DNA of 64,000 nt from Lucinisca nassula (Eukaryota > Mollusca > Bivalvia > Lucinida > Lucinidae): positions 96,145,650 to 96,209,649 of the forward strand of contig OY757011.1 of assembly GCA_963580285.1 (NCBI GenBank), in the 5' to 3' direction. Position 1 is the stretch's first letter. The number at the start of each line of letters is the position of its first letter. The translations under genes and the position numbers were made by a program. Below are positions 12,695-23,275 of this stretch, in pieces. Below the pieces are notes generated by a model. The model ran no database searches. It saw only the letters and a program-made list of their open reading frames with translations, and was not told the origin of the DNA.

Positions 12695-13041
12695 AGTAGA
12701 AGTAAAACAAAGATCAGGAATTGATACAATTAACTTACTCCACCCATAAAAGACCCCAAAGGGAAAGAAATACAAACATTAAGCGACCATACCATAATGG
12801 AAACCTAAACAACGGAAGGCCATAAGGACAGTTACTTTCCCACAAAATGGCCATATGGCCATCCAAAACCAAAAGACACAAGTGATACACACAGCAAGTA
12901 ACAAACAACAACATAAATAAATCGCCAAAGAAGAGCCGCCTTGGAACGGTCAGTGGAAGATTTCCACTGGGGGGCTTAAATCGATTTTACGTGGCCACAA
13001 TCCTCGCCCTTACTTCCGTCGCGATTTAGACAAATAATTTG
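12695..13041 (-). mobile_element. Repeat M, inverted copy
   Basis: This is the reverse complement of the 3' part of M, from AAGTAGAAGTAAAACAAAG through to CGCGATTTAGACAAAT. It forms a long inverted repeat with the forward copy directly to its right. Confidence 0.75.
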
Positions 13042-13328
13042 TTAAGCCCCCAAGTTGAAATCTTTCCACTGACCGTTCCAAGGCGGCTTCTGTGGCGGTT
13101 TATTTATGTTGTTGTTTGTTACTTACTGTGTGTATCACTTGTGTCTTTTTATTTTGGATGGTTATATGGCCATTTTCTGGGAAATTAACTGTCCTTATGA
13201 CCTTCCTTTGTTTAGGTTTCCATTATGGTCTGGTCGCTTCGTGTTTGTGTTCCTTTCCCTTCGGTGTCTTTGATGGGTGGAGTAAGTTAATTGTATCGAT
13301 TCCTGATCTTTGTTTTACTTCTACTTTG
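13042..13328 (+). mobile_element. Repeat M, 3' fragment
   Basis: It runs from AAGCCCCCAAGTTGAAATC to TTGTTTTACTTCTACTTT, the same right end as 10802-11313. With 12695-13041 it forms inverted arms of roughly 285 bp. Confidence 0.75.
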
Positions 13329-13432
13329 AGAGACACAATCAAGGAGAATGAAAAGCGGTGATCAAGGAACGATAGAAAAACAAAGATCAAGAAACTATGG
13401 AAAACCCTTGACCAAGGAACAATTTGAAAGGC
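13326..13432 (+). repeat. Minisatellite, right part
   Basis: Units GATCAAGGAACGATAG and GATCAAGAAACTATGG match those at 9960-10075. The block 'GATCAAGAAAC(A/T)ATGGAAAACCC' is present on both sides of the inserted elements. Confidence 0.55.
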
Positions 13433-13759
13433 GTTTGTCAAACTAAACCTTACACCGAAGGGAACTTTGAAATGATCGTGTTTTCTCGCCTATGCCTGTT
13501 TCTTTACGTATGTGTGCTCAGCGACTTCTCAGGTCATTGTGCTATTAGAGTTATTGATCTGCGCTGTATGGACAGGAAGGTTTCTTTAGGCGTCGGGAGA
13601 AGGCTGTTGACTTTCGGAGTTTGTACGCAGGTTTGATTTGTTGAGTACATATTTGTCCAAGAACGGACTTTCGTTTTTCGTGGTTTATAGCAAAGTGCTC
13701 CCTGGAATCGCAACGTGGTACAGTATAATGGTTATTAAAAGCATTTGAAACAATGCAAA

Positions 13760-14130
13760 ACATCAGAGCACTCGGCACAGCACTGATCTGTCGATTGTTT
13801 CTGAGTATAGGCTGTGCAAAATGGTCTTGAGCAGGAATTTACACTGTTTCGTCTAACCCTTTTACCCATTTACTTTAATCAAATAGTGTAAATGCTGATC
13901 AGACGCCGCGTTTTGCGGTGTATGATCTTATTCTACACTGTCTGCCAAAGCCAACACACGATGCCAGTCAAATTCTATAGTCAACTCTCTTTTGCAACTT
14001 TCTGACCTCCGAATGATAACAACAGCTCGTCAATAAATAACCGTAGTCTGGGTTTACAACAAATTAGTGATAGTCACGTGAACATCAACAAGAAAATTAG
14101 CGTTTGGTCGATTGAGAAATAGTTGACACA
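13760..14130 (+). repeat. Segmental duplication, copy 1 left part
   Basis: It aligns by eye to 25130-25500. Both carry GAGTATAGGCTG/GAGTGTAGGCTG, a G-family hairpin (GATCAGACGCCGCG) and GATAGTCACGTG in the same order. The match continues at 16850-17620 after a gap that holds a mariner relic. Confidence 0.65.
13880..13960. mobile_element. Palindromic repeat G
   Basis: The core is GATCAGACGCCGCGTTTTGC followed by its inverted half, with CACTGTCTGCCAAAG on the right. Other copies are at 25248-25320, 49095-49200 and 56032-56105. Short palindromes of this type are abundant in some heterodont bivalves (recalled, not checked). Confidence 0.55.
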
Positions 14131-15320
14131 GTGATGTACGTGCGTGTTTCATCGCGGTTTCGTTCTTTCGTTTTCATTCCACGTACGTGTTTATCGTATA
14201 TGCGACAATGTATTGCGATTGACGTATCAATGGTGCTCATGGTCGAATTAAAGCAGTAATATCCATTAGGTAGGAAAATTACTTATTACAGAAAGAGACT
14301 TTCACACGCACAAAGACTATCACGGTATTTATCGGCCCTATCATTCATATTTTCTTTCATCCGGCGATAAATATATTTCCTGTTGTATGTTACTGTTCCA
14401 GCGATTTTAATATCTTTGATTGTACGTGTAACGGTTTTAACTGTCACGATAAAAACAATTAAATTGTATTGATTGTTCAGATTTGTGACCTGCGCCCAGT
14501 TTTTCAACGAGCTCGTGAGTAGTGGAATTGTTACATGTTCTAGCAAGAAATATTTTTAATATAGGGATCAACCATGTTTTTTCATGCACTAACGTTTGCC
14601 GGGTCCCGACCAAACTGTTTGAACATGAGGCCGCTTGGTCGATTGTTCAAATATCTTCCGAGGGATCCGGCAAATGTTAATGCAATTAAATAAACATGGA
14701 TGACCGTTGTTCTTGCATAACTTAAGATTCCTACAGCACGTTTTGACGAAAAACCCCAAAAGCTCCCTATAAACTCAATATAAACTCTTCAAATGCGACC
14801 GGCGAACCAACATGTCGGCCAGTTCCGATTGTTGTTTACAATGACGTTGTTACGCAGTAACCATCTGACGACATCATAAAACCTTAAAACGCTACGTTCA
14901 GGGCGAAAATGTAACGTCGCTCAAAGTAAGGTAACAAAACATGGCCCGTCTTGTGATATCAAACGCTCAAAATCCATGTTCAAACAGCACGAGAATTGCA
15001 TGATTTGAACATGTTCTTTACTATTTGAGCACAGCTTTTGGTCCATTTGACAGTGGCTTCAAACAGCCATGCGCATAGGTATTTATGCAAGAATATAGTG
15101 TTATGTTGCTGAAAAAAAAGCTATGAGAACAACTCATCCCTGGTAAGTCAGTTTTATAGGGCGGGCCTCGGAAGTTCACATTATGACAACACATCCGCGC
15201 GACATAGTATATTTTCACATCCCCCAACTGGCTACTTTTGTGATGAAAATTACGTGGGCGAGCCAAAAAAAAACACAAAAAAAAACAAACAAATAAAAAG
15301 AATAATTTATTTCTGGGTGA
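14131..15320. repeat. Mostly unique; inverted repeat N at 14573-14702
   Basis: The N arms are CCATGTTTTTTCATGCACTA followed by ACGTTTGCCGG, and CCGGCAAATGTTAATGCA followed by ATAAACATGG, separated by about 70 bp. This looks like a single MITE. No gene is recognised in the rest of the interval. Confidence 0.5.
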
Positions 15321-15324
15321 GATC

Positions 15325-16250
15325 GATCTCTTTCTTTTCAATGTAATTGTCCTCTAGAATGATTAACTTGGACCAACGCTGTTCCATTGCCGTCAGCTAA
15401 GAACTAAAGAAACCAGGGTTCTTGTCTCCGACCTACTCCTCAACTGCCACCAGACTTCTTCGTTGGACCAGATATGACGTCCAAGGATATACGTTTTCAA
15501 ATTTGGGAATAGGAAATAGCTACTAGGAACTAAGTCCGGAGAATAGGCAAAATGCGGTATTAGCTCGTACCCATTCCGCTCAACAGCATACATTGCAATT
15601 TTGCAAGAGTGTACCCTTACATTGTCTTTTGGAGTACAATCCCTTTGGAAAGTTTACCTCGGCGTTTTTCATGGATCCAGTTCTCAGTTGGTCGAGCAAC
15701 TTTGCGTAATACGCACCTGTTATTGTACATTGTTCTTTTCTTTGCTAGAATGTCCAGCATAATAACGTATTGTGCGTCCGAAAACAGTGTTCCAGCAGAG
15801 GGTTGCGTTTTGAGCTTCTTCGGCCACGGAGACCCCGGACCTACCCACTGGCGACTTTAAGGTTTATTCTCTGGCTCATAATAATGGACACATGTCTTAT
15901 CTACAGTCACCAGACGTGAAAGAAAATCCTCTTCCTAAACCGCTTCAACAGTGCGCTGAATACTGATGCTCCGGTTGCCATTTGCTCGTCGCTAAGGGAC
16001 TTTTGGAGCCAACAGACTGTTACCGTGTGCATACCCAAGCGAGCATGTAAAACTGGTGAAACGCGTTGTGTGAAATGTGTAACGCATTCGCTATTTCTTC
16101 AAACTTGATTCGCCTATCAGAGTACGTCAGATCACAGCCTTTGTTACACATTTCTTCATCGGGGCATCTGGTGGGCTTCCAGACTTTGTTTCGTCTTCCA
16201 GAACGCCCTACCGCGTTTGAATACCCAATCACAAATTTTAACGTGTGCAT
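15325..16250 (-). pseudogene. mariner transposase pseudogene
   Basis: Read on the minus strand, the order is a second helix-turn-helix block (SDRRIKFEEIANALHISH, around 16090-16145), VTVDKTCVHYYEPENK holding the first catalytic Asp (around 15865-15910), KDNVRVHSCK with the second Asp (around 15610-15640), ELIPHFAYSPDL then VPSSYFLFPNLK (around 15500-15575), and a C-terminal RWSKLIILEDNYIEK (around 15335-15380). The family spacing D,D34D puts the third Asp in the VPSS block, where Ser is present instead. The usual DET(W) next to the first Asp is DKT(C). Stops and frame changes separate the blocks, so it is not active. Terminal inverted repeats were not located. The element lies between the two halves of segmental duplication copy 1 and has no counterpart near 25.5 kb. 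Confidence 0.85.
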
Positions 16251-16477
16251 ACAATGGTGCGGAACACCAATAAATATTGGTCAACTCGCAATTTATTGTC
16301 TGACCTGTTTTCCCTTTTAATTACAAGTACTGAATTACAGCACGGTACTCAACTTTTGACGAACCGCTTGCTTTTGCATCGTCTAAAACATGTATTGAAA
16401 CAAGGCATGAAAATCTTGGTTGTCTCTGTCAATTACAAATGGGCTAGGCTGGTTACCTGTTGACTTGCCCTCGTACT

Positions 16478-16673
16478 TTCTTTCATATCACCAAAACGGT
16501 TATTTTTTCAAATTTGACATGTTTTGTCTGTCTATAGTCGGCCAATCACAGGTTCTACCGAGTAGGCACAACCTATGTCTTGGAGCAGAACTAAAAGTTA
16601 CTAATGGTTACCCCCCGAAACCCACGTTTTGCATTTAGGGGGATGGTAATGACAAGGACTTGTTCACATGATG
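16478..16673. mobile_element. palB MITE, 5'-decayed
   Basis: The right part is clear: ACCTATGTCTTGGAGCAGAA, a CCCC(G)AAACCC block and the end GACTTGTTCACATGATG. The left half and the hairpin are eroded. Confidence 0.55.
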
Positions 16674-16680
16674 ACTTTCC

Positions 16681-16818
16681 ACGAAGTAGAAGTAAAACAA
16701 AGATCAGGAATCGATACAATTAACTTACTCCACCCATCAAAGACACCAAAGGGAAAGAAACACAAACATTAAGCGACCAGACCATAATGGAAACCTATAC
16801 AAAGGAAGGCCATAAGGC
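16681..16818 (-). mobile_element. Repeat M, 3' fragment
   Basis: It begins AAGTAGAAGTAAAACAAAG and continues through CTTACTCCACCCATCAAAG to AAGGAAGGCCATAAGG, so it is an inverted 3' end of M. A poorer fragment of the same region is at 179-262. Confidence 0.7.
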
Positions 16819-16849
16819 TGGACATAGGTTTCAAGAAATAAAAGTTGTT

Positions 16850-17620
16850 TTCTCCTGAATGTCATACCAGTCTCTATACAAGACCTATAAGCAATGTACA
16901 GTTTTACTTAATTTGTATTTTTAGCATAATTTAGTTGAAATTAAGTGAAATATGCATTTCAACGAATCGAAGCTTTTCAGATTAAGTTGTTGACTTACAT
17001 CTATGTTAGTTAAATGACCCTTGTTTATCAGCGGAGCACCACTACGTGAGAGATAAGAAGGCCAGTAATAAATAGTCCCTTTTTAAAAATTTAAGAACTG
17101 TATATACAACAGAGACGGTTGATTGCCCGAGAAATGTGTTGCTGAGAGGAACCGTACGTATCGACCATGAAAATTTCATACGAAATTCCTAATCTATTAA
17201 CACATGTAACATTGTGCTGCCTAAATGCCTGTGTAACACTGTGATTTCAAAGTGTCAATGGGTACGCAGTTTCTGAACAAAATCATTTAAATTGACCAAT
17301 CGTGGTGTATTCTATCCTGAAGGCGAACACACTCAAGTTAGAAATTTGTGTCTATCATTTCACTGAAACTCGATGGTTGGATGGTTCTAACGAGCACCAA
17401 CAGCTTATATTTGGAATAAAAATGAATAATATGACCAATGTTCGTCAGAAATATTACCTTTTTGCAAATATGAAAGCGTGCACAATATAATACGGAGGTG
17501 GCATTCTGATGTGTTGTCTCGGCCTGTACTGTGTCAGTGACAGGTTGCCTGTATCCACCATATAGTTAATGTTAGGCAATATAAGACACTTGAGTTACTG
17601 CTTAGATATAGCTGTTAACT
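16850..17620 (+). repeat. Segmental duplication, copy 1 right part
   Basis: Shared blocks with 25670-27220 are TACTTAATTTGTATT, TATGCATTTCAAC, GAGAAATGTG(T/A)TGCTGAGAGGA, CACTCAAGTTAGAAA, GAAATATTACC, and ATAAGACACTTGAGTTACTG at the right end. Copy 1 lacks the three insertions found in copy 2. Confidence 0.75.
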
Positions 17621-17663
17621 AAATATGTGTAAAATTTGTGATATATTACTTTTGTTACTCCCA

Positions 17664-17824
17664 CCTTCGTTGGTACCACCACATTGATGTGCTTCTAACG
17701 CGTATCCACAGCTATGTCTTGGAGCAGAAATAAGGAAAACAATGTATACCCCTTTTAACCCCAGATTTCTCCATATGAAGTGAGGTTCAGAGGGGAGTTC
17801 ATTACACTGACTTGTTAACGTGAA
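17664..17824. mobile_element. palB MITE, right half
   Basis: A hairpin remnant, GCTATGTCTTGGAGCAGAAA, then ACCCC(T/A)GATTTCTCC and the end CACTGACTTGTTAACGTGA. The left half is not recognisable. Confidence 0.6.
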
Positions 17825-18231
17825 GCGGACCACGGCCCTTAATGTGTTGGAACAAGATCAGTGCAAATTAATATTGGATTAAACAAAATGGATTTATTGT
17901 TAATACAATATTTCACTCTCGAGGGAAATGTAAGAAATGGTGTCGTATTATTGAACCCAGTTTCATTTATAGTCAGCTTCTGAGAAAACACGTTATAACA
18001 AAGAAACAAATCATTGTGCCCCAGGGAATGCTAAATAATTATAGTAGCATGCTGTTTTCTGGTGGCTGATCTGACAATGGATTTTGTATGCAAATCATGT
18101 ATAATAAACTACTTTTGCGTCATGACGCAATTTGCTTCCTTGAATTACGATTACTAAGAATACGCTCAACGTTAAGGTATTCCAGAGATTAAAGTCTACA
18201 TATCACCACGAAATCACTACTGTATTATTTG
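17825..18231. other. No recognisable feature
   Basis: AT-rich sequence with no gene or repeat recognised. Confidence 0.35.
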
Positions 18232-18535
18232 AATCATAAAACTCCACATTAATATAGTAAAACTGGGGTCTACAGGTATACATCACTTGTTATTATTTCG
18301 ATCAGGTGGTCCTAACAGGTACTCACATTCTTTGCTTTAAGCAACATAGGTTGTGGGTATTCGTCAGAACCACATCGATGAGGCGGTTCTAACCGCCTCG
18401 GCGAGGCGGCTCTGACAAGTACCCAAAATCTATGCCTTGTGCAGAAATATAAAAAAATCCGAAATTTTATCTGAAAATGTGAACATTTTTCGTTGTAAAA
18501 TTTACAGTATGTTTCCATAGGCATGGTTTGGTACG
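18232..18535. mobile_element. palA/palB-like element with doubled hairpin
   Basis: AAAACTGGGGTCTACAGG leads into a hairpin region that contains GAGGCGGTTCTAACCGCCTC and then GGCGAGGCGGCTCTGACAAG, so inner arms are repeated. The right side has palA-like GTAAAATTTACAGTATG and CATAGGCATGGTTTGG. Confidence 0.55.
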
Positions 18536-18611
18536 TTTTTATATAGGAGGTATACAGGAGTATTTATCACATTTATCATTTTCCTGATGAAAAATATTAA
18601 TTGTGAGTTAC

Positions 18612-18977
18612 ATTTATCATATGACGTCGCGTCTGAGAGTGTATTAACGCCATGTAATATTTTCGATAATCCACTAGTGGATTAAATATGCAAATTAGTT
18701 AGACAAGTCCCGTAACGTTACTCGTACGACGTCCTTAACGACGTCGCGTTTACTAATGGTGGAAAATTGTCATTTTTGTAAAACAATCGTGAATAAAATG
18801 CGTTTTAAATGTCATATGATAAAAAGAATCTTGCATTCGTGCTAATGTAATACTGAATTTATTAAACTCGTTGAAGAAAAGGGATAAAATGCTTGGCACA
18901 GCCTCGCATTTTATCCCTTTTCCTCAACTCGTTTAATAAATGCAATAATACATGAACACTCATGTAAGATCCTCTAT
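18612..18977. mobile_element. MITE F, copy 1
   Basis: One side carries TTATCATATGACGTCGCG, CCACTAGTGGATTAAATATG and GACGTCGCGTTTACTAATG. The other side is a hairpin of AAAAGGGATAAAATGC with GCATTTTATCCCTTTT, flanked by TTTATTAAACTCGTT and its inverse. It ends CTCATGTAAGATCCTCTATG. Confidence 0.75.
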
Positions 18978-19041
18978 GTAGTTTGTTTGTTAGTGTTGAG
19001 GTTTTACGTTCCCGTCGATATAAGCTACATGCAGGACAATT

Positions 19042-19319
19042 CATTATGATAACTCGCCCGTGGGGCATAGTGCATTTTTCACATCTCCAAAATGGCTACT
19101 TTTCTGATGAAAATCCGAGACATTTTTCTTCTAAAAGCTCAAAACGGAGGTTGTGGGTGCTCGTTAGAACCGCCTCATTGAGGCGGTTCTAACGAGTACC
19201 CACAACATATGTCTTGGAGCCGAAATAAGTAAAATAATTTATACCCCCGTAAACCCCAGTTTTCTCTATATAAAGTGGGGTTTAGGGGGTCTTTATGTCA
19301 CGGACTTGTTCACGTGATG
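19042..19319. mobile_element. palB MITE, full length
   Basis: The element is about 278 bp. The left end is CATTATGATAACTCGCCCGT and the right end CACGGACTTGTTCACGTGATG. The central hairpin (GCTCGTTAGAACCGCCTC with its inverse) is perfect. It is followed by TTTATACCCCCGTAAACCCC and AAAGTGGGGTTTAGGGGG, which form a second, outer inverted repeat. Confidence 0.85.
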
Positions 19320-19531
19320 TTGAGATAAAAAGACATCCTCAAGCCCTACCAACCAAAGAAGTCGCTAGGGTTAAGGGAGCTAGCGGCCCGACTCGCGAAG
19401 CGGTTCAGAAGCGTACCCACAATCTAAGATTTTGAGTAGAAATACTAGTGTATATCCCTGAAAACCTCAGTGTTACTATATGAAAGTGGGGCTTTAGTGG
19501 GTCAAAATAAAATAGTCGTGTATTCGTGATG
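19320..19531. mobile_element. SINE-V scrap joined to a palA half
   Basis: 19320-19400 has the SINE-V blocks GAGATAAAAAGACATC and CTCAAGCCCTAC. 19406-19531 has palA right-half landmarks: ACCCACAATCTAAGATTTTG, GAAAGTGGGGC and GTCGTGTATTCGTGATG. Confidence 0.55.
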
Positions 19532-19711
19532 TTTCTACTTTTCTTGTTTTTTTTTTCACGTCCGGCATCAATATTATAAGTCAAAAACGCTCATGTGATT
19601 TTTTTTATTATTATTTACGACAAAGCCAAAAGACAACAAATGTCTGCACGAATTTGTGGAATTTTGTGAATTTATGTGGTGAAAAGGTACTTGCGTTTGC
19701 GTCAACATGTT

Positions 19712-20016
19712 TATTTGTTTTTGTTTTATTAGAGGTTTAACGTCCACGTCAACACTGTATAGGTCATTTTGAAGACGTTGCTTCCAATTTTGTGGGACTT
19801 TTACCCGACATTGAGATGAAATGACAACTCAAGCCATGACACCCAATGAAACCAATAGGTTTTACAAGCATGGACGGGCCAACTAGCACCGCTTTGCCTG
19901 GGCAGGCTTAGATCCTCTAAGCGGTTTACCAGAACTCGTGTGCGGTCGGTTTCAGTTCTGCGTGGAAGCATCATGCAGCCCATCTATTTCTTCAAGCCCC
20001 GATGGGCGGGGGCCGC
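19712..20016 (-). mobile_element. SINE-V, full length with TSD
   Basis: Target-site duplication CAACATGTT lies at 19703-19711 and 20017-20025. On the minus strand the order is GCCCATCGGGGCTTGAAG, TGCTTCCACGCAGA, GTTTCATTGGGTG, TTTCATCTCAATGTCGGGTA and the GACGTTAAACCTC tail. Confidence 0.85.
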
Positions 20017-20124
20017 CAACATGTTAGTATAATACTACACTGTACGTAGCGTCATGGTTAAGCATTAAGCTTTCCTCTTTCTGCACTAATACATTCATGC
20101 AGCTCTCAACCAAATTTTATCTCC

Positions 20125-20251
20125 TTCATGGTTCTAACGAATACAACGGTTCTAACGAGTACCAACAATCTATGTTTCTGAGCAAAATGAGGAACAATAA
20201 TGGAGCAGAAATAAGCAAAATATGTATACACACTTTAACCCCATTTTTCTC
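20125..20251. mobile_element. palB-like fragment
   Basis: GGTTCTAACGAATACAACGG and GGTTCTAACGAGTACC, then CAATCTATGTTTCTGAGC and TTTAACCCCATTTTTCTCTA. It abuts MITE F on its right. Confidence 0.5.
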
Positions 20252-20607
20252 TATTTATCATATGACGTCGCGTCTGAGAGTGTAATAACGCCATGCAATA
20301 AATTTTGTAACCCACTAATGGATTAAACATGCACATTAGCTACATACTCCCTTTACTTTACACGTTCGACGTCTTTAACAACGTCGTATTTACGAATGGC
20401 GGACTATTGGCAATTTTGTTAATAAACCGTGGATAAAATTCGTTTTAAATGACAAATGATAAATAGAAGCTAGCATTCGTGCTCATGTATTATTGAATTT
20501 ATTAAACTCGTGGAGGAAAAGGGACAAAATACTCGGCGAAGCCTCGCATTTTATCCATTTTCCACAACTTATTTAATAAATTCAATAATATATGAGCACT
20601 CATATAA
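20252..20607. mobile_element. MITE F, copy 2
   Basis: Same order as 18612-18977: TTATCATATGACGTCGCG, CCACTAATGGATTAAACATG, and a hairpin AAAGGGACAAAATACTCGG / GCATTTTATCCATTTTCC. Both ends are close to palB fragments. Confidence 0.75.
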
Positions 20608-21007
20608 AATGGGTCGTATAAAGTGGGGTTTAGAGGGATATTTCTTGCACACCAGACAAGGACAGCCGTGATTTTACCCTGGGATAGAAATTTATGTTCT
20701 GACCCTGGTGTTCCGACCCAGGCAACTACCATAAGTGCGTTTCAATTATATTCAACTGCCGGAACTACTTCCTTGCAAACAATATACAATGTACATGTGC
20801 GAGCTGTCAAAACTTACCGGCAAAAAAAACGAAATAAAAATATGAATAAGAATGATAATTGTTTGACTCATTTATTGTTAAAGGACACTGAATACAGGTT
20901 TTTTGTTTGAAAAACAGAAGAAAAGAAATACTGTCTTTAGTTCTGCTATTTGCTACAAAATAAAAAGGGAATGTTTGGGAGGTGTTGTGCAAGAAAAAAA
21001 AAATCCA

Positions 21008-21143
21008 ATATGGGGTTCTGTTGTAGATGGGCGTTTCCAACCCTCGTGATGACCGAGCTGAGCGGAACCGAGGATAGCCTCGGTTCCGCTCAGCTCGGTC
21101 ATCCCTCGGGTTGAAAACGCCCATCTACAACAGAACCCCATAT
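21008..21143. repeat. Hairpin K, copy 1 (near-perfect 60-bp arms)
   Basis: ATATGGGGTTCTGTTGTAG, ATGGGCGTTT and GAGCTGAGCGGAACCGAG are mirrored by CTCGGTTCCGCTCAGCTC, GAAAACGCCCAT and CTACAACAGAACCCCATAT around a ~6-bp loop. A diverged copy is at 60601-60725. palB end fragments flank it (AAAGTGGGGTTTAGAGGG at about 20620 and CACGGACTTGTTAACGTGATG at about 21163). Confidence 0.85.
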
Positions 21144-21194
21144 CAGATTCGTATATTATTGCACGGACTTGTTAACGTGATGTAGAGCATTCCC

Positions 21195-21365
21195 AGGTTA
21201 AGTAGATCCATGTAGCTGAAAACAAAGCTGATTTGAGACTGAGATCAAGAAATAGCCGGTTCGATCCCCGCTAGCGGCAAGTGTTGTTTCCTTTAGTACT
21301 GGTTGCTACCAAGCATAGTGTACTAAATGTGTTACCCACTATAAATAAAGAAGACTATTATTATT
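21195..21365 (+). mobile_element. SINE-L, degraded copy
   Basis: Recognised by GGTTCGATCCCCGCTAGC (B-box-like), GGCAAGTGTTGTTTCCTT, GTACTGGTTGCTACC, TACTAAATGTGTTACCC and a TATTATTATT tail. The 5' tRNA-like part is poor. Confidence 0.6.
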
Positions 21366-21454
21366 AAAGTCGAATTCAGTTGATTGGGACCATGCAAATT
21401 TATTATAGACAGCGATAGTTCGAGTCACGGAGGGTACTTTAAGTGCCATACCCG

Positions 21455-22016
21455 GAGGCATATGGGATATCTTTTCTGTGTTCTGTATTATAAATGTATG
21501 GTGTGTGTACTCATTAGAATCGCCTCGATGAATGAGGACACACAGCATACATTTGCAAAATACATGTAAAATAAGAAAATCTGCCTACATTATCCCTATA
21601 TACATGTGTATATCATAGTTGGAGGAATTTCATGCGGACTCTAGAACCCGTTCGACTCATCAAGGGTAAACGAGCCATCGGGGTTCGAGCCATTGAGGTT
21701 CTACTGTATTATTATTATTATTATTATTATCATTATTAAATATGACGATTAGTCCTTTTCCTGCAACGACGGCCATAGTAGCATGTATACAGCCCTTTTC
21801 ATTAGAAGTTTGATTAATCGCATCTTTTCTATTGTTTAGGCTTAATTTGCTATAGGGAATGTAATAAATCATTCACTGTTCCAATACATGTCGACGTAGT
21901 TATTTATTATTGTAATTCCATACGGAATAAGACGGTTTGCAGCAAGTTTACCAAAAATAGAAAACAGATCTTAGCGGTACTCTAGCCCATCAGGTCTTTC
22001 ATCGTATGCACATAGT
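21455..22016. other. palB scraps, (ATT)n, otherwise unassigned
   Basis: A hairpin trace GTACTCATTAGAATCGCCTC lies at about 21505, and an (ATT)n tract at about 21707-21736. Nothing else is recognised up to the palA element at 22017. Confidence 0.4.
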
Positions 22017-22512
22017 CATTACGCAAACACGCGTATACAAAAACATTGCCACCATTATCGCCGAAAAATGAAACTTTTATGATTAAAAATTGTGATTTTT
22101 TTCTTATTTCTGCTCAAAATATAGATTGTGGGCACTCGTTACAACCGCCTCATCCCACAATCTGTATTTGGGAACTCGTGAGAACCGCCTCATCGAGATG
22201 GTTCTAACGAGTCTCCACAATCTATATTTTAGAGCAGCAATAATTTTCTTATTTCTGCTCAAAATATAGATTGTGAGCACTCGTTAGAACCGCCTCATCG
22301 AGGCGGTTCTAACGAGTACCCACAATCTGCTCAAAATATAGATTGTGGGCACTCGTTAGAACCGCCTCATCGAGGCGGTTCTCACGAGTACCCACAATCT
22401 ATATTTTAGAGCAGAAATAAGAAAACTAAGGTATACCCCCGGACAACCCAGTTTTACTATATAAAAGTGGGGTTCAATGGGGTCAAAATTATATAGGCGT
22501 GTTTTCGTGATG
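22017..22512. mobile_element. palA MITE with amplified hairpin core
   Basis: It starts CATTACGCAAACACGCGTAT and ends TAGGCGTGTTTTCGTGATG. At ~496 bp it is twice the usual length, because the block from GATTGTGGGCACTCGTT to its inverse is repeated about four times (22122-22402). Some units are separated by the full CTTATTTCTGCTCAAAATATA segment. Confidence 0.8.
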
Positions 22513-23105
22513 ACAAATCAGTTCAATATGTGTATTTGCAGATTCTCAGTACAATTGTCCAAAGCGTGTTACAGTAGCTTAACGAGCTCATTATTGTTGC
22601 CATATTTTTTTAACTGTTCTAGCAAGTACAATATCTAAAATTTTGATATTTTTGCTGAAAACAAAAATGTGAGCTGATTTTACATTTGCAACAGCTGCTA
22701 CATTTTTCAGCAAAAATATTAGCAAGTTTGCCATATCAAGTGATCAAAATTTTAACGATATGTTAACAAACGACATTGTTAGGTTTGAACCACTGGCCCC
22801 AGATCTCTTCTGTTGAACAAGAAATGATGTATTCTAACAGAGCTGATCCGCAGGCTATTTGGGGTCGATTGCTTACCAATCGATCCAAAGCAAGAACCCT
22901 GCCTGTGATTATCCTCGTGGTCATTAACCGCGGGCACATACATCTAACAGGTATTTTGAGACGCGTTACATGTATATGTAAAATCTCGACAGGGCAGGTG
23001 TGCTGGGGCATTGACAAACTGTGTAGACAAAGAACAACAACAAGAAAAAACAACAGAACTCGAATTTAAGGCTAAGCGAAACAATCAAATACCCCCCCCC
23101 CCCCC

Positions 23106-23138
<33 letters not shown>

Positions 23139-23275
23139 ACCTTCATACACACACGCCATTATATAGTTAAACTCAGGTTTACAGGGGTGGTCATTAAGTA
23201 ATCAATGTTTTTTATTTATGCTTAAAAAAATAGACTTTGGCTTTTCGTTAGAACCACCACGCCCGTTGTCGTTCA
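22513..23275. other. Inverted repeat, poly-C/(CA)n, unassigned
   Basis: Two inverted arms, TTTTGATATTTTTGCTGAAA and TTTTCAGCAAAAATATT, lie at about 22640-22720. A ~97-residue open frame at 22776-23069 matches no family I know. A C run (about 23092-23106) and (CA)n (about 23107-23140) follow, then a decayed palB half to about 23275. Confidence 0.45.

Noticed and set aside
22120..22402. Regularly repeated palindromic units resembling a CRISPR array
   Set aside because: The units are MITE hairpin cores with related, not unique, intervening sequence. The genome is eukaryotic and no cas genes are present.
22776..23069. 97-residue open frame beginning MLGLNHWPQISS
   Set aside because: It is open on both strands and matches no domain I know. 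It may be part of an unrecognised repeat.
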